A stretch of 64,000 nucleotides of DNA. It comes from Cellulomonas marina. GTDB taxonomy: Bacteria > Actinomycetota > Actinomycetes > Actinomycetales > Cellulomonadaceae. Each line of letters opens with the position of its first letter. Position 1 is the stretch's first letter. The stretch is taken from assembly GCF_900111925.1 (NCBI RefSeq), contig NZ_FOKA01000005.1, positions 62,001 through 126,000 on the forward strand, given 5' to 3'. The translations under genes were made by a program, and so were the position numbers. Below are positions 32,563 to 39,658 of this stretch, piece after piece. Under the pieces are notes generated by a model that was given only the letters and a program-made list of their open reading frames with translations, searched no databases and was not told the DNA's origin.

Positions 32563-34071
32563 ATGCTGTCCGCGTCCCTGACCGTCGACCCCGCGTTCCG
32601 CGTCGGTCCCGTCCGCCGGCGCACGTTCGGCTCGTTCGTCGAGCACCTCGGGCGCTGCGTCTACTCCGGCATCCACGACCCCGGCCACCCGACGGCCGAC
32701 GCCGACGGGTTCCGGGGGGACGTCGTCGAGCTGACGAAGGAGCTCGGCATCTCCAGCGTCCGCTACCCGGGCGGCAACTTCGTCTCCGGCTACCGGTGGG
32801 AGGACGGGATCGGCCCGCGCGACCAGCGGCCGTCCCGCCTCGACCTGGCCTGGCACTCCACGGAGCCGAACCTCGTCGGCGTCGACGAGTTCATGCGCTG
32901 GACGGCCCTGTCCGGCACGGAGCCCATGATGGCCGTCAACCTCGGCACCCGCGGGGTGCAGGAGGCGCTCGACCTGCTCGAGTACTGCAACGTCCGCTCG
33001 GGCACGTACTGGTCCGACCTGCGCCGGGCGAACGGGGCGCCCCAGCCCTACGACGTGCGCATGTGGTGCCTGGGCAACGAGATGGACGGCCCGTGGCAGA
33101 TCGGCCACAAGACGGCGCACGAGTACGGGCGGCTGGCGGCCGAGACGGCCCGTGCCATGCGCATGGTCGACCCCGGCCTCGAGCTCGTCGCGTGCGGCTC
33201 CTCCTCCAGCGCCATGCCGACGTTCGGCGAGTGGGAGCGCATCGTCCTGGACGAGACGTACGAGCACGTGGACTACATCTCCGCCCACGCGTACTACGCC
33301 GAGGAGGACGGCGACCTGGGGTCGTTCCTGGCCTCCGCCGTCGACATGGACCACTTCGTGTCCTCCGTCGCGGCGGCCGCCGACGGCGTGCGTGCCCACA
33401 AGAAGCTCGCCAAGCGGATCCACATCTCCTTCGACGAGTGGAACGTCTGGTACCAGAAGCGCGCGGAGTCCCGCCCGCCGACGGGGCACGACTGGCCGGT
33501 GGCGCCCGTCCTGCTCGAGGACCGCTACAACGTGGCCGACGCCGTCGTCGTGGGGAACCTCCTCATCTCCCTGCTCCGGAACACCGACCGCGTGCACGCC
33601 GCGTCGCTGGCCCAGCTCGTGAACGTCATCGCGCCGATGATGACCGAGCCCGGCGGACGGCTGTGGCGGCAGACGACGTTCCACCCCTTCGCCCAGGCGT
33701 CGCAGCTCGCCGTCGGCGAGGTGCTCCAGGTCGCGGTCGAGGCCCCGACCTACGAGACGGCGCGCTTCGGCGACGTCCCGCTGCTCGACGCGGTGGCCAC
33801 CTGGGACGAGCCGGCCGGCGCCCTGACGGTCTTCGTCGTCAACCGCAGCACCGACGGCGACGTCCGGCTCGACGTCGACCTGCGCGCGCTGCCGGGGCTC
33901 CGTCTCGTCGAGGCCACGACGCTGTCGAACCCGGACCACACGTGGGTCGCCTCCCCGGACGACGACGTCAGCGTCGCCCCGCGCCCGAACGCCTCGGTCG
34001 CGGTGGCCGACGGGCGCCTCGGCGGCACGCTGCCGCCGGTCTCCTGGTCGGTCCTGCGGCTCGCGGTCTGA
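32563..34071 (+). CDS. GH51 alpha-L-arabinofuranosidase (intracellular)
   Basis: 502 residues, the usual GH51 length. Acid/base Glu 173 lies in MWCLGNEMDGPWQ and the nucleophile Glu 292 in ISFDEWNVWY, almost exactly the positions in the characterised Geobacillus enzyme. The barrel start has FGSFVEHLGRCVYSGIHDP and SVRYPGGNFVSGYRWEDGIG. No signal peptide, so it works in the cytoplasm on imported arabino-oligosaccharides and releases L-arabinose for araBDA. A beta-sandwich domain of about 130 residues closes the protein. CGGGAG precedes the ATG. Confidence 0.96.
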   Translation: MLSASLTVDPAFRVGPVRRRTFGSFVEHLGRCVYSGIHDPGHPTADADGFRGDVVELTKELGISSVRYPGGNFVSGYRWEDGIGPRDQRPSRLDLAWHSTEPNLVGVDEFMRWTALSGTEPMMAVNLGTRGVQEALDLLEYCNVRSGTYWSDLRRANGAPQPYDVRMWCLGNEMDGPWQIGHKTAHEYGRLAAETARAMRMVDPGLELVACGSSSSAMPTFGEWERIVLDETYEHVDYISAHAYYAEEDGDLGSFLASAVDMDHFVSSVAAAADGVRAHKKLAKRIHISFDEWNVWYQKRAESRPPTGHDWPVAPVLLEDRYNVADAVVVGNLLISLLRNTDRVHAASLAQLVNVIAPMMTEPGGRLWRQTTFHPFAQASQLAVGEVLQVAVEAPTYETARFGDVPLLDAVATWDEPAGALTVFVVNRSTDGDVRLDVDLRALPGLRLVEATTLSNPDHTWVASPDDDVSVAPRPNASVAVADGRLGGTLPPVSWSVLRLAV

Positions 34072-34156
34072 GCCCTCCGCCCGTCGGACGTCGGTGGACA
34101 GCGCTTCCCCTCGGCTGGGCGCGGGCGTCCGACGAGGGGCGCCGGGGGAGGGACCG

Positions 34157-35470
34157 ATGACGGGCACGACCGGGGTGGCGGCCACGCCGCCCATGGGCTG
34201 GAACAGCTGGGACTGCTACGGCACGACCGTGACGGAGGACGAGGTCCTCGCCAACGCCCGGGTCATGGCCGAGCGGCTGCTGCCGGTCGGGTGGGACACG
34301 GTCGTCGTGGACATCGCCTGGTACGACCCGACCGCGCGGGCGCACGGCTACAACGAGGGCGCCCCCGTGGTGCTCGACGCGTACGGCCGCCAGCTGCCGG
34401 CACCGGGGCGCTTCCCCTCCGCGGCGGGTGGCTGCGGCTTCGGGCCGCTCGCGGACGCGGTGCACGCGCTCGGCCTGCGGTTCGGCGTGCACGTGATGCG
34501 GGGTGTCCCGCGGCGGGCGGTCGAGCTCGACCTGCCGGTTCTCGGCACGTCGTGGACCGCGCGGGACGTCGCGGACCCGGACCACGTGTGCCCCTGGAAC
34601 CCCGACAACCTCGGCCTCGACCACGACCACCCGGGGGCGCAGGCCTGGTACGACGCCCAGGTGGCCCAGCTCGCGGGCTGGGGCGTGGACCTGCTGAAGG
34701 TCGACGACATGCTCGCGCCGTACCACGCGCGCGAGATCGAGGCCTACGCGCGGGCGGTGGAGCGCAGCGGGCGCCCGATCGTCCTGTCGCTGTCGCCCGG
34801 CACGCACGTGTCGACGCGGCACGTGGAGCACCTGCGGGCGAACGCCCACATGTGGCGCATCTCCGACGACCTGTGGGACCGGTGGGAGGACGTGCACGCG
34901 CAGCTCGCGCGGCTGGCGCGCTGGGCGCCCTTCCAGCGGCCGGGCGGCTGGGCCGACGCGGACATGCTGCCGCTGGGCCGGATCGGGCTGCGGGCCGAGC
35001 GCGGCGAGCCCCGGGACAGCCGGCTGACCCCGCACGAGCAGCGCACGCTCCTGACGGTCTGGACCATGGCACGCTCGCCGCTCATGGTCGGCGGCGACCT
35101 GCCCAGCACGGACCCGGCCACCCTGGACCTGCTCGCCACCCCCGCGATCGGGGAGGTGCTGCGCGGCAGCACGGACGGTGCCGAGCTGGTCCGCGAGCCG
35201 CTCGGCACCGGGCCCGACGCCGGAGAGCTCGTCGTGTGGGGAGCGCGCGCCGCGGGGGGCGAGCGCCGGTACGCCGCGCTCGTGTGGACCGGCGAGGCGG
35301 CGCGCACGTGCGCCGTGGCCGTCGCCTCGGTGGTGGGGACCGCCGACGTCGGGCGCCCCTGGGGCGCCACCGACCTCTGGGACCCCGCGGGGCCGGTGCC
35401 CCTGGGCGACGAGCTCGTCGCCGAGGTGCCGCCGCACGGGGTGCGCTGGTTCGCCCTCGACCCGGCCTGA
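34157..35470 (+). CDS. GH27-family glycosidase, candidate beta-L-arabinopyranosidase
   Basis: 437 residues. Clan GH-D barrel beginning TPPMGWNSWDCYGTTVTEDE; nucleophile Asp in GVDLLKVDDM and acid/base Asp in MWRISDDLWDRW; C-terminal beta domain. No signal peptide. Where alpha-galactosidases have Asp-Asp in the first substrate loop (DDCW), this protein has Asp 52-Ile 53 (VVDIAWYDP). As I recall, Ile at that place distinguishes the described GH27 beta-L-arabinopyranosidases, and the neighbouring GH51 and importer genes fit an arabinose-releasing role. Alpha-galactosidase remains the default family annotation. GGGGAGGGA lies before the ATG. Confidence 0.8.
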   Translation: MTGTTGVAATPPMGWNSWDCYGTTVTEDEVLANARVMAERLLPVGWDTVVVDIAWYDPTARAHGYNEGAPVVLDAYGRQLPAPGRFPSAAGGCGFGPLADAVHALGLRFGVHVMRGVPRRAVELDLPVLGTSWTARDVADPDHVCPWNPDNLGLDHDHPGAQAWYDAQVAQLAGWGVDLLKVDDMLAPYHAREIEAYARAVERSGRPIVLSLSPGTHVSTRHVEHLRANAHMWRISDDLWDRWEDVHAQLARLARWAPFQRPGGWADADMLPLGRIGLRAERGEPRDSRLTPHEQRTLLTVWTMARSPLMVGGDLPSTDPATLDLLATPAIGEVLRGSTDGAELVREPLGTGPDAGELVVWGARAAGGERRYAALVWTGEAARTCAVAVASVVGTADVGRPWGATDLWDPAGPVPLGDELVAEVPPHGVRWFALDPA

Positions 35471-35483
35471 CGCCGGGCCGCCG

Positions 35484-35510
35484 GCCGGGTCAGCCGGGTC
35501 GGCCGGGTCA
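35484..35510. repeat. 9-bp tandem repeat, 3 units, at the GH27/HAD convergent junction
   Basis: GCCGGGTCA, GCCGGGTCG, GCCGGGTCA between the two converging genes; its last bases form the TGA stop of the HAD gene. Confidence 0.75.
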
Positions 35511-36365
35511 GCCCTGCAGGGTCCGCCGCACCGCGCGGACGGTCAGCGAGGTGGCCCACACCGCGCCGGCGCCGGCGGCGACCAGCGTGCCGCGACGCCG
35601 GGCGGTGCGCCGGCGCCCGCGGAACTCGCGCACCGGCCAGCCCACCTCGGCGGCGTGGCGGCGCAGCCGGCCGTCGGGGTTGATGGCGCAGGGGTTGCCG
35701 ACGGACCGCAGGATGGCCTCGTCGTTGGCCGAGTCGCCGTAGGCGTGGGAGGCCGCCAGGTCCAGACCCTCGCGCTCGGCCAGCGCGCGGACGGCCTCGG
35801 CCTTGGCCTGCCCGTGCAGCAGGTCCCCGACGAGCCGGCCGGTGTAGAAGCCGTCCTCGTGCTCGGCCACGGTCCCCAGGGCACCGGTCACGCCGAGCCG
35901 CCGGGCGATGAGCGCCCCGATCTCGATGGGCGTGGCGGTGACGAGCCAGACCTGGTGGCCGGCGGCGAGGTGCTCGTCGAGCAGGCGCTGCGTGCCCTCG
36001 TAGATGCGCAGGGAGAGCACCTCGTCGTACACGTCCTCCGCGATGGCGACGACCTCCGCGACGCTGTGCCCGCGCATGATCGACAGCGCGCGCTGGCGCA
36101 GCTGGTCGATCTGGTCCTTGTCCTCGCCGAACGCGAGGTACCGGGCCTGCTGGTAGCCGAAGCGCCAGAGGTCGCGCTGGCGGAAGAACCCGCGACGGTA
36201 CAGACCCACCGCGAGGTGGAAGGCGCTGGCGCCGCGGATGATCGTGTTGTCCACGTCGAAGAAGGCGCCGACCCGGGCCGGCGGGACCGGCTCGGCGACC
36301 GCCGCGGCGACCTCCGCGACGGCGCGAGGTCCCCGGTCGGGGGCGACCTCGTCGTCCTGGGGCAC
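35508..36365 (-). CDS. HAD-IB family phosphatase (SerB-like)
   Basis: 285 residues. Motif I FFDVDNTIIRGAS holds the nucleophile Asp and the second Asp; the Thr/Ser of motif II is in VWLVTATPIEIG; the Lys is in GQAKAEAVRAL; motif IV is YGDSANDEAILRSVG. This is the IB subclass containing phosphoserine phosphatase and lipid-phosphate phosphatases. A C-terminal hydrophobic helix (AAGAGAVWATSLTVRAV) might associate it with the membrane, as in enzymes acting on lysophosphatidic acid-like lipids. Substrate open. GTG start 6 bases after TAGAGT on the minus strand, with no Shine-Dalgarno sequence. Confidence 0.88.
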   Translation of the reverse strand: MPQDDEVAPDRGPRAVAEVAAAVAEPVPPARVGAFFDVDNTIIRGASAFHLAVGLYRRGFFRQRDLWRFGYQQARYLAFGEDKDQIDQLRQRALSIMRGHSVAEVVAIAEDVYDEVLSLRIYEGTQRLLDEHLAAGHQVWLVTATPIEIGALIARRLGVTGALGTVAEHEDGFYTGRLVGDLLHGQAKAEAVRALAEREGLDLAASHAYGDSANDEAILRSVGNPCAINPDGRLRRHAAEVGWPVREFRGRRRTARRRGTLVAAGAGAVWATSLTVRAVRRTLQG

Positions 36366-36377
36366 GCGGCCACTCTA
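36363..36377 (-). promoter_or_regulatory. Leaderless promoter of the HAD phosphatase gene
   Basis: On the minus strand TAGAGT, then GGCCGC, then the GTG start. Lies back to back with the glutaredoxin-like gene promoter. Confidence 0.5.
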
Positions 36378-36393
36378 GCCACGGCACCCGTCC

Positions 36394-36408
36394 TACCCTG
36401 GGCGCGTG
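36394..36408 (+). promoter_or_regulatory. Leaderless promoter of the glutaredoxin-like gene
   Basis: TACCCT-GGGCGC-GTG, a 15-base string repeated exactly at 44273-44287 before an unrelated gene. Confidence 0.55.
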
Positions 36409-36723
36409 GACGGGCAGGACGGGCGCGTGGACGGGCGCGAGGGCGGGCGCGAGGACGGGGTGCCTCGGGTCGTGCTCTACGGGCGGGCCGGCTGCCACCT
36501 GTGCGCGGCGGCCCGGGACGTGGTGCGTGAGGTCTGCGCGGCGACGGGGGAGCGGTGGCGGGAGGTCGACGTCGACGACCCGGCGGCGGCGCCGGACGGG
36601 CGCGACCTCGTCGCCGAGCTGGGTGAGCTCGTCCCCGTCGTCGAGGTCGACGGCGTCCGGCAGGGGTACTGGCGGATCGACGCGGACCGGCTGCGGCGCG
36701 CGCTGGTGCCGCCGCGGGCCTGA
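36406..36723 (+). CDS. Glutaredoxin-like thioredoxin-fold protein
   Basis: 105 residues. VVLYGRAGCHLCAAARDVV carries the CxxC redox pair (Cys-His-Leu-Cys), and ELVPVVEVDGVRQGYWRID has the cis-Pro preceded by Val, as in the DUF836/glutaredoxin-like group. The first about 18 residues are a GAC/GGG repeat-encoded Asp/Gly/Arg stretch; a GTG at 36460 is an alternative start, but the promoter pattern favours 36406. In many actinobacteria this gene neighbours the HAD-IB phosphatase, as here. A thiol-disulfide or transport-related role is possible; substrate unknown. Confidence 0.85.
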   Translation: MDGQDGRVDGREGGREDGVPRVVLYGRAGCHLCAAARDVVREVCAATGERWREVDVDDPAAAPDGRDLVAELGELVPVVEVDGVRQGYWRIDADRLRRALVPPRA

Positions 36724-36760
36724 CGGCGCCCGGGACCGGTCGACGTCCGCGCCGGCGACG

Positions 36761-36801
36761 ACGGCCGGGTGCCGGGACGCGTGGTCCCGGCACCCGGCCG
36801 T
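36761..36801. terminator. Bidirectional terminator with an 18-bp perfect stem
   Basis: Bases 36761-36778 (ACGGCCGGGTGCCGGGAC) pair without mismatch with 36784-36801 around GCGTG. It lies midway between the converging glutaredoxin-like and yceI genes. Confidence 0.75.
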
Positions 36802-36846
36802 GGTGGTCGTGAGGCCTGCGCGGCGTCGGCCCGCCGGCCCGACGGG

Positions 36847-37413
36847 TCAGCCCTGCTGCTGGATGACCGACGCGTCGATGGTGATGACGACCTTGTCCGA
36901 GACGAGGACGCCGCCGGCCTCCAGCGCCGCGTTCCAGGTCAGGCCGAAGTCCTTGCGCGAGATGGTGACGTTGGCCTCGAAGCCGGCGCGGGCGTTGCCG
37001 AACGGGTCGGTCGCGACGCCGTTGAACTCCGTCTCGAGCTCGACGCGCTGCGTGACGCCGTGGATCGTCAGGTCGCCCTCGATCACGTAGGCGCCACCGG
37101 CGGGGCGGACCGCCGTGGAGGTGAAGGTCCACGTCGGGTAGGTCTCGACCTCGAAGAAGTCGGCGGACTTGAGGTGGCCGTCGCGGTTGGCGTCACCCGT
37201 GCTGACCGACGCCGGGTCGAGCGTCACCGTGACGGACGAGGAGGACAGGTCCTCGCCCACGACGACGGTGCCCTCGGTGACGGCGACCTTCCCGCGGACC
37301 TTGGAGATGCCGGCGTGACGGACGGTGAAGCCGGCCTCCGTGTGCGTCGGGTCGACGGCGTAGGTGCCGGTGACGAGGCCGGCGGGCAGGGCGGTGGGGG
37401 TCGTGGTGCTCAT
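36847..37413 (-). CDS. YceI-family protein (isoprenoid-binding lipocalin-like)
   Basis: 188 residues. The family pattern is clear: GTYAVDPTHTEAGFTVRHAGISKVRG at the N terminus (in pieces: TYAVDPTHTEAGFTVRH and AGISKVRG), DPASVSTGDANRDGHLKSADFF in the middle, and FGLTWNAALEAGGVLVSDKV at the end. YceI proteins form a closed beta barrel that binds polyprenyl chains. There is no signal peptide here, so it is cytoplasmic, unlike the periplasmic E. coli protein. AGGAGGAC precedes the ATG. Divergent from a MarR gene with a large dyad in between; menaquinone or another isoprenoid is a plausible ligand given the later men genes, by inference only. Confidence 0.93.
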   Translation of the reverse strand: MSTTTPTALPAGLVTGTYAVDPTHTEAGFTVRHAGISKVRGKVAVTEGTVVVGEDLSSSSVTVTLDPASVSTGDANRDGHLKSADFFEVETYPTWTFTSTAVRPAGGAYVIEGDLTIHGVTQRVELETEFNGVATDPFGNARAGFEANVTISRKDFGLTWNAALEAGGVLVSDKVVITIDASVIQQQG

Positions 37414-37512
37414 GGCGTCCTCCTGGGGCGGGACCGGCGAGGTGGCCGGGGGGTGGGCGGTGCTGACCGCTGGTCGATCGCCCCTCGCCCGGCCCCGTGC
37501 TGGACCAGGTCG

Positions 37513-37545
37513 TTGAACTCTCAACCGGCTGATGGTTTAAAGTTC
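37513..37545. promoter_or_regulatory. Divergent yceI/marR promoter with nested operator dyad
   Basis: TTGAAC (37513-37518), a 17-bp spacer and TTTAAA (37536-37541) form a strong promoter towards marR. GAACT/AGTTC and AACC/GGTT are inverted repeats sharing the same centre (37530), giving a 31-bp dyad with 11 of 15 pairs matched. The stretch is AT-rich against its surroundings. Confidence 0.6.
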
Positions 37546-37639
37546 TACTACAGTGATCTTGTTCCCGCAAGTACGCGTCACCCCACGGGTCGCGCACGTG
37601 CTGCGGGACGGCAGGCAGGACCGGACCGGGAGCAACGCC

Positions 37640-38146
37640 ATGACCAGCACCACCACCGCGACGGACGTCCAGTGGCTCTCCGAGGGCCAGCAGGGTGACT
37701 GGCGCGCGTTCCGCGACGCCAGCGCACGCCTCATGGGCGCCCTCGGGCACGAGCTCGAGGCGGAGTCGGGGCTGTCGTTGCACGAGTACGAGCTGCTCGT
37801 GCGGCTGTCGGAGGCCCCGGGGCGGCAGCTGCGCATGTCGGAGCTGGCCGCCGGCCTGGCGCACTCGCGCAGCCGGCTCACGCACACGGTCCGGCGCATG
37901 GAGGACGCGGGGATGGTGGAGCGGCGGGCCTGCGCGTCGGACGCGCGCGGCGTCGAGGCCGTCCTGACGGAGGCGGGCTGGCAGCGGCTCGTCGCCGCGG
38001 CACCGGGGCACGTGCGCTCGGTGCGCCGGCACCTCGTCGACGTCCTGACGCCGGAGCAGCTCACCGCGCTCGGGGACGCCATGCGGGCGGTCAACGCGGG
38101 GCTGGACGGCGTGGGCTGCCCGTCGGCGGTGCTGACGGGGGAGTGA
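37640..38146 (+). CDS. MarR-family transcriptional regulator
   Basis: 168 residues. Winged helix typical of MarR: LSLHEYELLVRLSEAP, MSELAAGLAHSRSRLTHTVRRM (recognition helix) and the wing DARGVEAVLTEAGW with the conserved DxRG. Homodimeric repressor that probably binds the dyad between itself and yceI and controls both. In actinobacteria MarR-YceI pairs of this kind are frequent; the inducer may be a hydrophobic compound. The upstream 140 bases contain the promoter; the start has only a weak ribosome binding site (GGGAGC). Confidence 0.93.
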   Translation: MTSTTTATDVQWLSEGQQGDWRAFRDASARLMGALGHELEAESGLSLHEYELLVRLSEAPGRQLRMSELAAGLAHSRSRLTHTVRRMEDAGMVERRACASDARGVEAVLTEAGWQRLVAAAPGHVRSVRRHLVDVLTPEQLTALGDAMRAVNAGLDGVGCPSAVLTGE

Positions 38147-38258
38147 GCCGGGAGCGGGCCCGGGGCTTCCTCGGGAGCGGCGGGTCGGTGACGCAGGAGT
38201 GACGCGGACCCCCTGAGGCGGCCCTGGCCGGGGACGCCGGGCACCCAGGTCGGTCTGT

Positions 38259-38273
38259 GAGACTGGGGCCATG
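38259..38273 (+). promoter_or_regulatory. Leaderless promoter of the histidine phosphatase gene
   Basis: GAGACT-GGGGCC-ATG: a GANNNT -10 variant 6 bases before the start codon, no Shine-Dalgarno sequence. Confidence 0.4.
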
Positions 38274-38927
38274 GTCCCCACCACCGTGCACCTGCTGCGG
38301 CACGGCGAGGTGCACAACCCCGCCGGCGTCCTGTACGGGCGGCTCCCCGGCTACCGCCTCTCCGCCCGCGGCGAGGCCATGGCCCGGATGGTCGCCGACC
38401 ACCTGGCCGGCTCGGGCGACGAGCCCCGGCACGACGTCACGCTCGTCGTCGCGTCCCCGCTGGAGCGCGCGCAGCAGACCGCGGCGCCGCTCGCGGAGGC
38501 GTTCGACCTCGAGGTCGCCACGGACGTGCGGCTCATCGAGGCGGAGAACCACTTCCAGGGCCGCACCTTCGGCGTCGGCGACGGCTCGCTGCGGCACCCC
38601 GAGCACTGGCCGCACCTGGTCAACCCCTTCCGTCCCTCGTGGGGCGAGCCGTACCGCGAGCAGGCGGACCGCATGCTGTCGGCCGTCGACAGCGCACGCG
38701 TGCGTGCCCGCGGGCACGAGGCGGTGCTCGTCAGCCACCAGCTGCCCGTCTGGATGGCCCGGTGCGCGGCCGAGGGTCGCCGGCTCTGGCACGACCCCCG
38801 GCGCCGGCAGTGCTCCCTGGCTTCCCTCACCTCGTTCCGGTTCGAGGACGACGTGCTCGTCGGCATCCGGTACAGCGAGCCGGCGGCGTCCCTGCTGCCC
38901 GGCGCGGCCACCGTGAGCGGCGCATGA
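38271..38927 (+). CDS. Histidine phosphatase (phosphoglycerate-mutase-like) family protein
   Basis: 218 residues. VHLLRHGEVHNPAGVLYGR has the RHG catalytic motif; LVVASPLERAQQTAAPLA, the acid/base region LIEAENHFQGRTFG and the second catalytic His in AVLVSHQLPVWMAR follow. It hydrolyses a phosphomonoester in the cytosol; identity of the substrate is open. The stop overlaps the TlpA start (ATGA), so it is the first gene of the cytochrome c maturation operon, an arrangement common in actinobacteria. Confidence 0.92.
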   Translation: MVPTTVHLLRHGEVHNPAGVLYGRLPGYRLSARGEAMARMVADHLAGSGDEPRHDVTLVVASPLERAQQTAAPLAEAFDLEVATDVRLIEAENHFQGRTFGVGDGSLRHPEHWPHLVNPFRPSWGEPYREQADRMLSAVDSARVRARGHEAVLVSHQLPVWMARCAAEGRRLWHDPRRRQCSLASLTSFRFEDDVLVGIRYSEPAASLLPGAATVSGA

Positions 38928-39658
38928 GGTCGGCACGCATCGCCACGTCGTCGGGTGCAGGTTCGGGCGCACGGTCGGGCGCACGGTCGGGCGCACGGTC
39001 GGGCGCACGGTCGGGCGCACGGTCGGGCGCACGGTCCCGGCGGGCCCTCGCGCCCGTGCTGGGGCTCGCGGTCGCGCTCGTCGTGCTGGCCGGCTGTTCG
39101 CCCGACGAGGCCGCGGGGTCGGGCACCGGTGGCGGGACCGGTGGGCAGGAGGAGGTCGCGGACCAGGGCTACGTGTCCGGCGACGGCTCCGTCACCGTCT
39201 GGGCCGCCGACGAGCGGCCGGGCCCGGTGGAGCTCGCGGGCACGGACTACGCCGGCGCGACGCAGGACGTCGGCGCCTGGCGCGGGGACGTCGTCGTGCT
39301 CAACACCTGGTACGCCGCCTGCCCGCCCTGCCGGGCGGAGGCGCCGGACCTCGTGGCGCTGGCCACCGACTACGCCGACCGCGGCGTGCACGTGCTCGGC
39401 ATCAACAGCACCGACGCCGCCGGTGCCGCCGAGGCGTTCCAGGAGACGTTCGCGGTCCCGTACCCGAGCATCGCCGACACCGAGGGCTCCGCGATCGCCG
39501 CGCTGCAGGGCACCGTCCCGGTCAACGCGGTCCCGACGACGGTCGTCCTGGACGCCGAGGGGCGCGTCGCCGCCCGGGTCCTCGGCCTGGCCGACGGCAG
39601 CACGCTGCGCAGCGTCGTCGACGACCTGCTCACCGAGGGCGAGGGGGCCGCGTCGTGA
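38924..39658 (+). CDS. TlpA/ResA-type thioredoxin-like lipoprotein
   Basis: 244 residues. Lipoprotein signal with lipobox VVLAGC, preceded by an n-region expanded by six perfect SGAR repeats. The mature part has a thioredoxin fold: DVVVLNTWYAACPPCRAEAP (CPPC), VLGINSTDAAG, and the cis-Pro region NAVPTTVVLDAEGRV. It should reduce disulfides of apocytochrome c on the outer membrane face, receiving electrons from CcdA encoded next. Coupled to both neighbours by 4-bp overlaps. Confidence 0.93.
   Translation: MRSARIATSSGAGSGARSGARSGARSGARSGARSGARSRRALAPVLGLAVALVVLAGCSPDEAAGSGTGGGTGGQEEVADQGYVSGDGSVTVWAADERPGPVELAGTDYAGATQDVGAWRGDVVVLNTWYAACPPCRAEAPDLVALATDYADRGVHVLGINSTDAAGAAEAFQETFAVPYPSIADTEGSAIAALQGTVPVNAVPTTVVLDAEGRVAARVLGLADGSTLRSVVDDLLTEGEGAAS
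38963..39034 (+). repeat. 12-bp tandem repeat, 6 perfect units, coding
   Basis: Six identical TCGGGCGCACGG units encode (SGAR)x6 in the signal-peptide n-region of the TlpA-like lipoprotein. Confidence 0.95.

Noticed and set aside
38963..39034. Tandem array considered as CRISPR
   Set aside because: Units are 12 bp, contiguous, without spacers, and encode part of a protein.
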